DNA of 64,000 nt from Nageia nagi (Eukaryota; Pinophyta): contig JBITNC010000001.1 of NCBI GenBank assembly GCA_050084985.1, forward strand, positions 165,540,001-165,604,000. The letters are read 5' to 3'. A program made the position numbers and the translations under genes. Below the pieces are notes generated by a model that worked only from the letters and a program-made list of their open reading frames with translations, ran no database searches and had not been told where the DNA came from. Positions 33,749 to 44,559 of the stretch are shown here, one piece after another (position 1 is the first letter of the stretch; the number at the start of each line of letters is the position of its first letter).

Positions 33749-35290
33749 TCATTTATAAGTTTTCAAAAATCCTTCATGTCCTGATGTAGGTGTGGAATGC
33801 AATTCGGCAAGTATTTCTGATTTACATTTTGAAGGAGACAGTAACAAAATTCGACCTTTGAATCTCAAAATACCATCATGCCATGTATGGTGTGGTTTAC
33901 CCGTGGGGTCTGGAGTGATCTGTTTTAGCAATTCTTGGGTGGAACTATCCTCTACCCACTCTTGTTTAACTTTATCCAACCATTGAGGAATAGGAGATGA
34001 AAGAGCTTGCAATGCTACTTGATCTTCAAATTTTCTGGACAAAGCATCAGCAACCACATTCCCCTTACCTTTACGATATACTATCTCATAATCATACCCC
34101 AGTAGTTTGGTTACCCATTTTTGTTGCTCATGCTTAGAAATGCGTTGCTCAATGAAAAATTTCAAATTGTGATGATCTGTGAGGATGATGAAATGGCGAC
34201 CAATGAGATATGGTCTCCAACGTTGAACTGCATGAATGATAGCAAGAATTTCTTTTTCATAAGTGGATTTACCCAAATTTTTTCTAGAGAGTGCTCTACT
34301 AATGAATGCCAAGGGACGCCCTTCCTGCATTAATACTGCCCCGATTCCTACTCCACAAGCATCACTTTCTATCATAAAGGTTTTAGTAAAATCTGGCATT
34401 GCTAATACCGTGGTGGTACACATCACCTCTTTGAGCTTAAGGAAAGCTGCCTCAGCTTGAGGGGACCATTGGAATGCATTCTTTTTCAACAACATGGTTA
34501 AAGGTGTTGGAATCTTGCCATAATCCTTCATAAATTTCCTATAATAGCCTATCAACTCCAAGAATCCTCGAAGACTTTTCAAAGATGTAGGAATAGACCA
34601 GTTTTGCATGTCAGTAATCTTTTGTGGATCCACCTTAACTCCCTTTTCGGATATAACATGGCCTAAGTAGTTAATTTCCCTCTTGCCGAATGAACATTTT
34701 GATTTTTTTGCATATAGCCGGTGTTCCTTCAAGATTTGTAAGGTTTGGTCAACATATGTCATATGTTCTTGCCATGTCTTACTGTAGATCAAGATATCAT
34801 CAAAGAAAACTAAAATGAATTTCCTGAGGAACGGACGAAACACCTAATTCATTAAACTTTGAAATGTGGATGGAGCATTTGTGAGGCCAAAAGGCATGAT
34901 CAGGAACTCATAATGGCCCTCATGGATGCGAAATGGAGTTTTTGGTATATCCTCCTCCTTGAGGCAGATTTGGTGATACCCAAATCGCAGGTCCAGCTTG
35001 GAAAAATATCTTGCCTCATGCAGTTCATCCAATAATTCATCAATGACCGAGATGGGAAATTTGTCCTTGATGGTAATTTTGTGGAGGGCCCTAAAATCCA
35101 CACACATACGCCAAGAACCATCTTTCTTACAAACCAATATAACTGGAGAAGAGTATGGGCTTACGCTATGTCGGATTACTCCTGCATCCAACAGTTTCTT
35201 AACCAATTTTTCAATTCCGTTTGTCTGTAAACAAGGATACCGATAAGGATGAATGTTTGGTGGGTGACTTCCCGGCACCAACTAGATAGC
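33749..35290 (-). pseudogene. Element D reverse transcriptase and RNase H
   Basis: RT reads [50 protein letters not shown] and [13 protein letters not shown], then a catalytic VFFDDILIYS near 34795. RNase H follows with IESDACGVGIGAVL, YEKEIL and LTDHHNL, then VADALSR at the connection to integrase, and HSTPTSGHEG of the zinc domain. Catalytic residues appear intact. A single TAG at about 34843 splits RT between MN and VFRPF, where a glutamate codon is normal. The enzyme copies element RNA into cDNA inside particles. Confidence 0.92.
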
Positions 35291-35399
35291 ATGATCATGT
35301 GATCGCTTAGGTGGTAAGCCCCTTAGTTCCTCAAATGTACTTGAATGCTTAAGATGGGCTACAGATCCTTAAGCTCTGTGATTTTTGATTCGAAGATTG

Positions 35400-36660
35400 A
35401 TAAAAAGTACAACTATGCCAGCATCCCTTTTCCAATTTTTTGTAGGATCTTTTCCATGCGATGTGAGCTCACAATTTGTATAGATCCACCTTGTAATCCC
35501 CTAAGAGTATGCTCTTGTTCATCTATTTTGAAGATCATCCATAGCTCTGCAAAATTCCACTGTACGGTGCCCAAAGTCTTCAGCCATTGTACCTCCAAAA
35601 CTATATCACATCCTCCAAGTGGTAAAGCGTACATGTCGCTTTTCAAAATATAGTGGTCCATGCTCAGTTTAACATTGTCACATGTGCCTTTACATGCTAT
35701 TTTTCTTCCATTACCAACCATAACCTCAATTATTTGTAGGGTGGATGTAACAGTCAGCAACCTTAGCCACTCGTGGATCAATGAAATTATGAGTACTTCC
35801 CGTGTCCAACAATATTATGAGAGGGAGTTTTTTTAAGAACCCTTTGACCTTCATAGTTTGAAGGGTGGTAATTCTTACCAATGCATTGTAAGAGATAACT
35901 GGGGCCTCCTCATCTGGAATTTTCTCTGTAGCCTCTTTAGGTGCACTCTCATATTCCTCCTCACTAGAAGCATCAGCATCAAGCAAATATAACTTTTGTT
36001 GTGTATAATGATGACCACGAACAAATTTCTCATCACAATTATAGCACAAGCCTTTCTTTCGACGCTCTTCCATTTCTTCCCACGTCAACTTCTTAGTTTG
36101 CATTGTGCAATTCAATGGTGGGGCAATTGTGTTATTAGAGAAATGGGTAATATTATGTGTTTTGGTGAATGGAGGTCTTGCATTTTGTCGATGAGCACTG
36201 GCTTTATCTTCAGTGAGCTTTGCCAAGGCAATAGCATCCATCATAGTTTTGGGATTAATCATTTTGACCTCAGGTTTAATTTCTTCCTTTAAGCCACTGA
36301 TAAAACAACTTGTGAAAAATGCATCGTCCAACCCCTCTATGTGATTTGCCAATTTCTCAAACTGATTTTGGTATTCCTTGACTGTTGTAGTTTGACGTAA
36401 CTAGGTCAATGCCCTTGTGAAGTTTTCATAGTCACTAGGACCAAAACGGATCAATAATTGTTGAGTGAATTCATCCCACGAAGGAGCAGGATGCGTTTTG
36501 GAGTACCACTGGTGCCACTGGAGAGCCTTACGGTCCAAATGAAAAGATGCCATGCGCACTTTCAAATCCTTTGGGATTTGGTTCAATGTGAAATATTGTC
36601 CAACTTTGTAAATCCAACCATTGGGATTATCTCCATCAAATCGAGGAAAATCCAATTTGG
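35400..36660 (-). pseudogene. Element D gag and protease
   Basis: Gag starts near 36655 (MDFPRFDGDNPNGWIYKVGQ) with the Gag core ALQWHQWYS and WDEFTQQLLIRFG, a stop at about 36401, then KEYQNQFEKLANHIEGLDD and a basic linker. The zinc knuckle reads CYNCDEKFVRGHHY, with tyrosine where the last cysteine should be. The protease active loop LLDTGSTHNFIDP is intact, near 35800. A frameshift near 35750 moves the rest of the protease (GCDIVLEVQWLKTLG) to another frame. Order and spacing are normal for the family. Confidence 0.88.
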
Positions 36661-37670
36661 TTTTGTGGGGAAGAATGAACCCACTTTGTTGGCTCTGAAA
36701 GTTATGATGATACCCTTGTGGATTTCCTGACTGCCCTGATTGCTGTGAACTGGATGCATTATTGGTATAATTGAGACTTAGTTGAACAATGTCACATTTA
36801 CTATCAAGGGTTTGTATGTGTATGTACTTGTCGAATTTCTGCTCTGATTGTACTGGTAAGTGTATCTGCCATTTGTTGGATCATAGTTTGAAATGTCATC
36901 ATGGTAGGATCAGCTTGTGCTGCTGTTTGGGATCTTGTTTCAAGTGCCATTTCTGAAAACTGCTATTTTTAGAAACTATTATTTCTAGAAGTGCCCGAAA
37001 AAGTGTATGGGTGTAATATATCAAAACAATTAGCTCAAAAAGACGATCACAATGGACTAGGTCTCCCGATGATGATTTTCGGACCCCCAGACTCTACTGT
37101 GGATTTGTCTGCTCTTGTTAAAAACTACTGAAACGGAACAGATTTTTAGTTATTTTGCTCTGAAGTTTTTGCTGCCTCTGAACTGCTATTTTTGGTGGCT
37201 CTGAAAAACTGCATGTAAATTCTGCTTCCCAAATCAAGGTTTTTTGTGTGAAGGAACGAATCTAGGGTAAGGATTATTTGCTCTGTAGGCTTGTCTAAAC
37301 AACCCTCCTATCCAACTTTCGCAAGGAAAAAGGTTGCAGAGATGACTTCTGTGACAAGTAACTTTCCAGCAGCACTTGCTGGTTGACTACAGTTTACAAA
37401 CAGTCGACACAACTTCCTACCTAGTTTTCGTTTATAACCTAGATAGTCTCCGATATACCTTTCAGTACGTGGAGTCCAATTCCGTGTAGGGTTCTGTCTG
37501 AGGCCTAGGTATTGGTGCAGAGTGTTTTGCACCTCACTTCACACACAACTTTATGGGCAAATATGCTTAGCCAAAAACGACAGACCCTCCTGGATATTTT
37601 AAAACCCCCGATACAGGGTTTCTAGCCTAGCCCTCTAATTTTTTTTTCCTGCAATAGAATGGCCCAGGAA
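36661..37670 (-). other. Element D leader and gag upstream region
   Basis: Sequence between primer site and gag core. It likely contains the gag N-terminus, but no clear motif is visible. Confidence 0.45.
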
Positions 37671-37673
37671 AGA

Positions 37674-37687
37674 GCTCTGATACCAGA
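37674..37687 (-). other. Primer binding site of element D
   Basis: Plus strand AGCTCTGATACCA, i.e. TGGTATCAGAGCT on the minus strand, next to the 5' LTR; initiator-Met type. Confidence 0.9.
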
Positions 37688-38099
37688 TGTTACAATGCTA
37701 CAATTATGAAAAAAGGGAAATATTGCAGAAATGAAATGAATATTGATTTGAAACAGGAAAATGACAACTATCTATTGGAAATAACAAAGCATGCACTGGT
37801 AAATAGAATACGAAATAGCATCAAATAGTAGATAAGGATAGGATTTTACTGAATAGTAACAGAATCACATGCCTCTTCGAGGGGGCTACCTCCTTACAAC
37901 TCCAAAGGCGAAAAATAATGTTCAAGATACCTTTCTCCACACACTTCCATTTATTTATATTAAACTAACCCTAACCCTAAAAGAAATGCAAAATCGGGCC
38001 CCGCCCTTACGATCACAATATTATGGTTTACAATATAGGCCAACAATTTAATAAAATACTAATACTAACACTAAAATGTTAGGATGTGGGATCCTAACA
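37688..38099 (-). repeat. 5' LTR of element D
   Basis: Near copy of 32209-32619. TATA-like TTATTTATAT at 37951-37960. Confidence 0.93.
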
Positions 38100-38104
38100 G
38101 ATAA
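38100..38104. other. Right target-site duplication of element D
   Basis: GATAA, pairing with 32204-32208. Confidence 0.92.
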
Positions 38105-39007
38105 TTAGATCCTTACTGATCCATGTGTGGTTCACTTCACTGTTGAAACATAGGCCTTATGGCTTCGGTTCATTATGGATGAAGGATATTTAATGGAATT
38201 CTCTTCTATATGCACCACTAGAAAAAGGAAGACTAAAAGTGGTGTATTGTGTTCTTCAAATATTCCTCTCTTGTTACTGTCTGAACTTGCATGAGTGATG
38301 ACTTTATGTTGTGAAAGCCTGAGGTCTGATGATATAACCAGATTGTGTCTGCTTGATTTCATACAGGGATTTTCAAAAAAATAAAGCAATGGGTCTTTCT
38401 CTGTGTGGAGACTCTAGGGGTACAATGGTACATTGACATGTTTGTCAATTTAAAAGGATGATAGGGTATGTAGTGATTAATCTGCAAGAGGAGACAATAA
38501 TCAGACTTTAATTCCTACCATTGCTTATTTAGCCTGGGCTTCAGTGTGCTTGTTGACAGGTTGCTTGCAAGATTCATTGACTTGTGAATGCATGTGCGGG
38601 ATAATTTTGTTTAAAAGATGGCCTTGAGTGATACTTCGTGATTTCCTCTATCTATTGATGGCATATTCTAATGGTATTGAGTGGAAGGTCAAGCCAGCAG
38701 CATATGTTCAGGATATTGAGTGGAAGAACAAGCCATTGATAACTTGATCAGTAGTGTGCTAAGCAGTGAATCAGTATCACATTTCCTCTCTTGGTGTGTT
38801 CTGCTGAATGTGCTGCATTATTTGAAACAATTTAGTTGATCTTGAAAGGTCAAAACATCAACAAATGCAATCCAAACTATGGTGCATGACTCAGCCAAAT
38901 GTAGTAGAAGAAAAAAGAAAAACTCAAAATACAGTTCAAACATATTTATCTATCAACTACCTATTCTAAGTAAAAAAAGTGAATCAGACCAAAATGCAAT
39001 TCAACAT
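38105..39007. other. Non-coding stretch
   Basis: No ORF or repeat of note; before element D arrived it was continuous with the sequence ending at 32208. Confidence 0.4.
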
Positions 39008-39293
39008 TGTAACATCCCCTTTTGTAAAAGATAATTAATTGTGGAATCCTAAGGATTCCCTTTTGTAAATAAATAATTATTTGAGGATAGAGTTTGCCAC
39101 AGGTCTTGGAGAGTTGATTTGATTTGTTCATTCGATAGGGCATCTCATGGGAAACGTTTTGACAGGTTACATGAAATGGTTTCATCAAGAAACGAAAGAG
39201 CTATGGCCTCTTGAAGTTCGCTAGTTGGACCAATCTTCCATATCGCGGCTGCTCATGGAAATCCATAAACATCTCCATATTGACCCCTTGAAA
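39008..39293 (+). repeat. LTR fragment with TGTAACATCCCC start
   Basis: Begins TGTAACATCCCC, the same start type as elements A-C, and ends where another LTR begins. Short and without a partner. Confidence 0.5.
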
Positions 39294-40254
39294 TGTGACA
39301 TCCCACTCCTTAGGATATGAATTAATTATGGATTATATTTAGGTGTGAGCTTGGTAATTAAGAATAGATTTAGTATGTTTTATGAGGGCCACTTGTATGA
39401 GTTGTAATACATGATTCCAAGGCAATTAATAATTGTAAATGCAATATTAGCCTCCAATAATGAGGTGTTGCATATCTAGCCATTGGATCTTGTAACTATG
39501 GGCATCCCTAGTCAGAGTTGGCATATGTATGATACCTAGGACACATCTAACCCCACGTTTGGGCATTTGAGAGCCTCTAGGAGGCTAAAATTGTACTTGG
39601 AGGTTGGAGTGATGATTTCTAGGTGAGATTCAGATCCAAGGATTGTTATATAAAGAAGATTAGCATCATGGCATAGATATACCTAATTATTATTATTCCT
39701 CCTACCATCCAGTGGACACAAGTCTTGGCGCAACGTCAAGCAATCTTCCCTAGGTGCAGCATCTAGGAGGGTTAGCAAGCTGAGGGATCTTGCTAATCTA
39801 CGGCTAAGGTGTAGCATCTTAGTCCATATGGTGGTATTCCGAGGTCACACTTCTACCTTCAATGGTTTTCAAGCTTGGGAATTCTGCAACAGAGCATCCA
39901 GGCTTGAGGGAATGAGGTTGTCCCACCCATTGTTCCGTGGTACCAACAGTGATCACATTTGTATATTCATTGTGCCCTAGTTGGCTCCTTGGAGGCCAAC
40001 GTTGAGCCCTTTGGGCCTGGTATTGTATCATTGTCATTCTTCATCATTAATACAGTCGTGGGCATTTTGGATCTCTATATTTGTCTTGTATGTGATGTGT
40101 ATGCTTCCATATTTGCAACATTGGGGTGTTTGGGTGCATTCATGCTTGTATGTGTAAGACGTTGGCATTGAGGATCTGTTTATGCTTGAATTTGGGGCCC
40201 TAGGACAGACGTGGGTGCATATTTGCTTGAATTTGATTATTTGCACTTGAGATT
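39294..40254 (+). repeat. Solo or truncated LTR of the A/C family
   Basis: Starts TGTGACATCCC. It shares TAAATGCAATATTAG and GAGGTGTTGCATAT with the LTR of A, and GGTATTCCGAGG with CTTCTACCTTCAATGG with the LTR of C. TATA-like GTTATATAAAG lies near 39646. No primer site or internal domain follows, so it is either a solo LTR or cut off on its right. Confidence 0.7.
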
Positions 40255-41239
40255 GTGTTTGAGATCTTACAAACATAAACCACCCAAATAAAATGTATGA
40301 AGGAACCACAACCAAGCAGCCTAAGAGAATCACAACTAGGTACAAACTGAAGTCCACACATGATCTTCAATGTGATCTTAAAAATAAGCATAAGGAACTG
40401 ACATATTAACAATATTAACTCTAGAAGGTATTACAAACCTTAAGGACAACATTGAATCTGTTTAATGTGGATACAAGAGCACTTATGAGATGGTCTAAGT
40501 CTTGTCCAAGCGAAGTCAGGTAGTATATAAGGATTCAATTGAAGTGTACTGGTTGACACATTTAAAAGACAAATCAGAAAATTCATTTCAAGCTTTAGTT
40601 GATCTTCATGATGGTCTAGCAGTTTTAAAAAAAAAAAAAAATACACAATTAAAATATTGTGCTCACCTCCATTTGATGTCTCCATTTCATTACATGTATG
40701 TTATTTACTACAAGACTTATATATTATATGAGGTATAAAACTTCTAGTAAGTACTGGATATACAAAGGAATGTAATAAACTGTAAGGAGATGGAGATACG
40801 AGTCTTATATGTACACTATTTCTCTCAAGCCAAGAGATAGAAGATGATGCAAGTACTATTAAGTAGTATAATGAACTTTAATATGTTGTTCATTTTTTAA
40901 CAGTTAATACCAGGTTCTGCATTTACAAGTGTGTTACACACTTTTATGATATTCAATTGTCTTCCAACTTGCGACAACACAAATGTACAAAAATGCAATT
41001 GCTGACTCCTATAGCTATTACTGAATAACACATACTGCAAAAACAGTTACAAATTGTAAAGTAACAATAAACTGTTACTGGTTATCTTATTGTTCTTCAA
41101 AATAAAACTCATAAACAAAAAAGAAATTATTTGAATCTGAACAAGAAGAGTTCCATTTCAAGATTTTGCATAATACGGACCCGAGGAAATTTCACTGAAC
41201 ACAACAAAGCTTGCCATAGACACCAAAACGTTAAAAACT

Positions 41240-41530
41240 TCTGTCTGTCATTCAGCAGCTACCTTTTTGTAGCCTGGACCAAAAAAGAAAGTCCAAGAAT
41301 TATAAGTTTACAATGGTGGATTATTTGAAAATCCAAGAATTATAAGTTTACAATGGTTGATTATTTGAAAATCAATGAATTATAAGTTTACAATGGTTGA
41401 TTATTTGAAAATCAAAGAATTATAAGTTTACAATGGTTGATTATTTGAAAATCAAAGAATTATAAGATTCATCAAAACAAAACTTGTGAGCATTGCAATT
41501 TGTGAGGCACAAAATTATGATTTATCATAT
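41240..41530. repeat. Dispersed repeat block, copy 2
   Basis: Same order of words as 29810-30060 (ACCTTTTTGTAGCC, ACCAAAAAAGAAAG, ACAATGGTTGATTATTTG, GCAATTTGTGAGGCAC), but expanded internally by a minisatellite. The minus strand again shows ...TTTTTTGGTCCAG, GCTACAAAAAG, GTAGCTG. Confidence 0.6.
41291..41468. repeat. 40-bp minisatellite (about 4.4 units)
   Basis: Units AATTATAAGTTTACAATGG + TTGATTATTTGAAAATCAAAG repeat with a 40-base period and nearly no changes, so the expansion is recent compared with its surroundings. Absent from the homologous block at 29.8 kb. Confidence 0.9.
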
Positions 41531-43679
41531 CAACTAGCAATAATTTATAGTACTGATTCTACTATTAATGTTAATTCCAGTCCTAATAATGGGTATCTCT
41601 AGTATAGCCTGCAAGGAAACAAGCTTTCATTGATCTATAACATTGATCACCGAGGGCTTGCAGATTCAATATTTCAGTTGCAAGGACAGAGTTCATATTT
41701 CAACGATTTTTGTTTTCAGTGCTTCAACCTTCATGATAATAATAATCTTACCTCTCTAGAGATGTTACTATATTCCAATGGAGATATAAGCCTAACAAAT
41801 ATTAAAAACTGCAATGATGTTAACTCCAATGGCTTGTTTCAATTGTGTGTATCTGCAATATGGCAATAACTTCAGCTAGATTTATAAGCTTTTAATTCAA
41901 CTTGGAAGCCATCCATGTGTGTTGCATGGAATATTGCCAGAATGAAAGCAATTGCAAGTATTTTTCACGGCGAGTTTAAGGAATATATCATCGTGTCCAG
42001 TAATGGGTCATTGGAAATGTTGAAGGGAATTGCAGGAGTTGATGACTGGGGGAAGGTTACCCATCACTTTATATCATACCCATAGTGAAAGATTTAGGAA
42101 ACCTTTTGATATCCATAAGCGTGAACCTATCAGTCCGACTGTAAGTTTAATTTATAAGGACAATGTGAACATATCAGTCCAACTGTAAGTTTAATTTATT
42201 AGGATAATGTCAGCATCTCAGGATTATGGTCTTCCATAATGTTATCATTTTTTTCTTTGTTATCATCTATGCTGAAACTGATGAAAGCTTTATTAGGTAT
42301 CGGAGTGAATGCAACCATGATTGCTTAGCCTGATCAATATCTTGTCGAATTTATTTGACTTCCTTTGGATAAAGTAACTTCAAGAAGGAGGATGTCTCGA
42401 ACAATTTTAGTATGATATTTTTTCAATATTACTGTTTCAGGTAAGATATTATCGTGATGTAGCCTTTTTAAATAATATATTCTTGTGAAACCATCATGCA
42501 TCCTTTTTGGCCATGTGCAAGAAGTGAGGACTCCTTTTCAACAAAAGTGGATTTGTGTATTCACAACATTTCAACACCAAAAAACAGATAACATGATATT
42601 GGCTTAAGGAAATCCTCGTTATATACAAGAGCCTTTGTTAAACTTTACAAAAAAAAGGGATCCACAAAACCCGAAAATTGATAACACTAAAATAAAACAA
42701 TATACATACATAAATACATATGTATGATTTTTTTTTTCATTTGGCTATATCTAATTGTTACCAAATTGAAGACATGAAGCATCAGAATCATTGCTTTTTG
42801 ACTCTTGATTTTCTTTATGAAGTACTCGGAATATGTGATGACCCAGCATCCATTTGCATATTTGTTTGCCATGTCTCTAATGTTATTGAAATTGGATTTC
42901 AATGGATGCTCATGAAATAATGTAGTTAATGAGTAACATAGGAGATCACACATTTCAGGTACTTCAAGATTGCTAGACAGCAAGGATGGATGCAATGAAA
43001 AGGTAGTCAAGAAGAAGAAGTAGAAAAAGGATAGAACTACTTGCAGAGTTGCAGAGAGTTTAACAGTTTTTTAGTACTTTAGAGTAATCAATAATCTTTT
43101 AAACCTATTTGCATCTGATGAATACTCGGAAAAAAAAAAAGCTTCAAAGAAATGAATTAAACAGATCTGGTAGACTGATTTTCATATTTAGGACACTATG
43201 AAAACATTCTTCTTACATATTTGAAAATAAAAAGCAATCAATAATATATTCCACAACAGAAAAAGAAGCTTCACTGTATACAGCTGATTCTTACAAACTT
43301 TGACCTAAACCTTAAAATAAAAGAAAATGGTACATTCTCAAACAGAAAATAAAACCTGACTAAGTACAATACAATTAATTTTTAAAAATATAAGAATAAT
43401 TGATGTAAATACATTCTTAAGAATCTAAAACTTTGCACCAGAATAAATTACAATTACAATAAATCTATAATAAAAATCAGTTATAACATTAATTAACTCT
43501 AAATCTACACAATAATCGGTGCTATTCTAGTCCATACAAACAAATCATATGCAGAGAAAAGACCAAATACAAATCAAAATTAGCATGAGAAAACTAAAAA
43601 AAAAATACTAAAAGTAAAATTAAAATTGAACTTTCAAATATTCTTTGATTCTTATATAGCAAAGATCAAAATATCTCAC

Positions 43680-43731
43680 CTTGAGTTAGATGTTTTTTCT
43701 CCTCTTCCTTCCTCTTTAAGATACTTCTTAA
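43680..43731 (-). other. Candidate duplicated exon 2b
   Basis: On the minus strand a pyrimidine-rich ...TATATTTGATAG precedes TTAAGAAGTATC, and the segment ends ACATCTAACTCAAG before GTGAGA. Length is 52 bases (one more than a multiple of three). Read after exon 1 it gives VKKYLKEEGRGEKTSNSR without a stop. It is a diverged copy of 44087-44150. Confidence 0.3.
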
Positions 43732-44086
43732 CTATCAAATATAAAAAGGGAAAACATAAAGATAACAAAAAGGAAAACAAATAACAGAAAGGAAAGAAGG
43801 AAATCATAAACAAAGTTAAAATAATAATAATGCATACTCCAAAGAAAACAAACTTAATTACAATTAAAAAAACATATTTAACATACATAAACTTTCAATT
43901 AAAATTAATAATAAAAATATTTATTAAAAAAAATCATAATCATGTATACCCATAAGATTCAATCGCATACAGAGCAAAGCCAAGTACGAATAAACGTTAA
44001 AATGTTTAAATTAAACCTCAGCTTCGTTAAATTCTTAACTAAAATTAAACGTAAACTCCTGATACTATTAAAGAGTACGAACATAC

Positions 44087-44150
44087 CCTGAATTAGATGC
44101 CATTCTTCTCCTTCTTCCTTCCCTTGCAATGCCCTTTGGCCTCCCTCCGT
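44087..44150 (-). other. Candidate exon 2a
   Basis: Minus strand: ...GATTACATATAG, then ACGGAGGGAGGCC... to ...GCATCTAATTCAGG, then GTATGT. It is 64 bases long. Joined to exon 1 in phase it reads DGGRPKGIAREGRRRRMASN, basic and Arg-rich, with no stop. Both splice sites fit the plant consensus. Confidence 0.35.
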
Positions 44151-44351
44151 CTATATGTAATCAAAATTAATAAAAAAGAGTGAAGATAACAGAAAAAGCA
44201 AATTAAAATGAAATCCATGGCCATGGCATATCACACAAAATAAACAGAATGCAACGTAGAAAAACAAATAAAAGTAAGCGAAAAAAAAATCGACTGAAAT
44301 GAAAGACAACGGATATAACACAAAGGGCTGTGCAGAAGGGCTGTATATTAC

Positions 44352-44418
44352 CTCTTTTTTTAACGGCTATTTCAATCCCTGCTCGCTGGCTGCAACAGTT
44401 CAATCTCAAAATATCCAT
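44352..44418 (-). CDS. Candidate first coding exon of an unknown minus-strand gene
   Basis: ATG at 44418-44416 on the minus strand opens MDILRLNCCSQRAGIEIAVK and stays open to AGAG followed by GTAATA, a plausible donor. The exon is 67 bases, ending after the first base of a codon. A TATA box lies about 55 bases upstream. Two exon-like segments downstream (44150-44087 and 43731-43680) both accept this phase. I could not identify later exons or the protein. It may be a real small gene, the start of a decayed gene, or chance; the combined TATA, ATG, donor and in-phase acceptor signals make it worth testing. Confidence 0.3.
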
Positions 44419-44469
44419 TGTGATCCTATCCAAGAAGTTATTTACCTAATGAACTAGATGTAGAAAGTC

Positions 44470-44480
44470 ATATATAGAGG
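44470..44480 (-). promoter_or_regulatory. TATA box upstream of candidate exon
   Basis: Minus strand CTCTATATATGAC, about 55 bases before the ATG at 44418, suggesting a short 5' UTR. Confidence 0.35.
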
Positions 44481-44559
44481 GACAGCTGAAAATTGTAGAT
44501 CTTAGGAATTGCAGTAACAATAGTTAACAATATAAGGAAATTAATTTGAGATAAATATT

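Larger units (their letters stand above)
32209..38099 (-). mobile_element. Element D: near-complete chromovirus-type Ty3/gypsy retrotransposon
   Basis: 5,891 bp on the minus strand with two LTRs of about 411 bp, an initiator-Met primer site, gag-protease-RT-RNase H-integrase-chromodomain order, a purine tract and a 5-bp target duplication. By hand count the LTRs differ at about 17 substitutions and one indel (about 4%), so it is the youngest complete element in the window. Several premature stops, a frameshift and two small integrase deletions make it inactive now. Integrase-before-end with a C-terminal chromodomain places it in the chromovirus branch (Tekay/Reina-like by layout; clade not resolved). 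Confidence 0.93.
40255..43679. other. Non-coding stretch with repeats
   Basis: No gene recognised. Contains a poly-A run near 40627, the second copy of the dispersed block at 41240-41530 and a 40-bp minisatellite. Confidence 0.4.
43520..44220 (-). repeat. Diverged tandem duplication containing exon-like segments
   Basis: About 43520-43800 and 43945-44220 share a leading CATA...CAGAG(A)AAAG...AAATAC-type stretch and the exon-like segment with its splice signals, at a spacing of about 420 bases. Confidence 0.5.

Noticed and set aside
42687-43010. 107-codon minus-strand ORF near candidate exons at 44 kb
   Set aside because: Hydrophobic, low-complexity translation without splice context linking it to the exons; probably chance.
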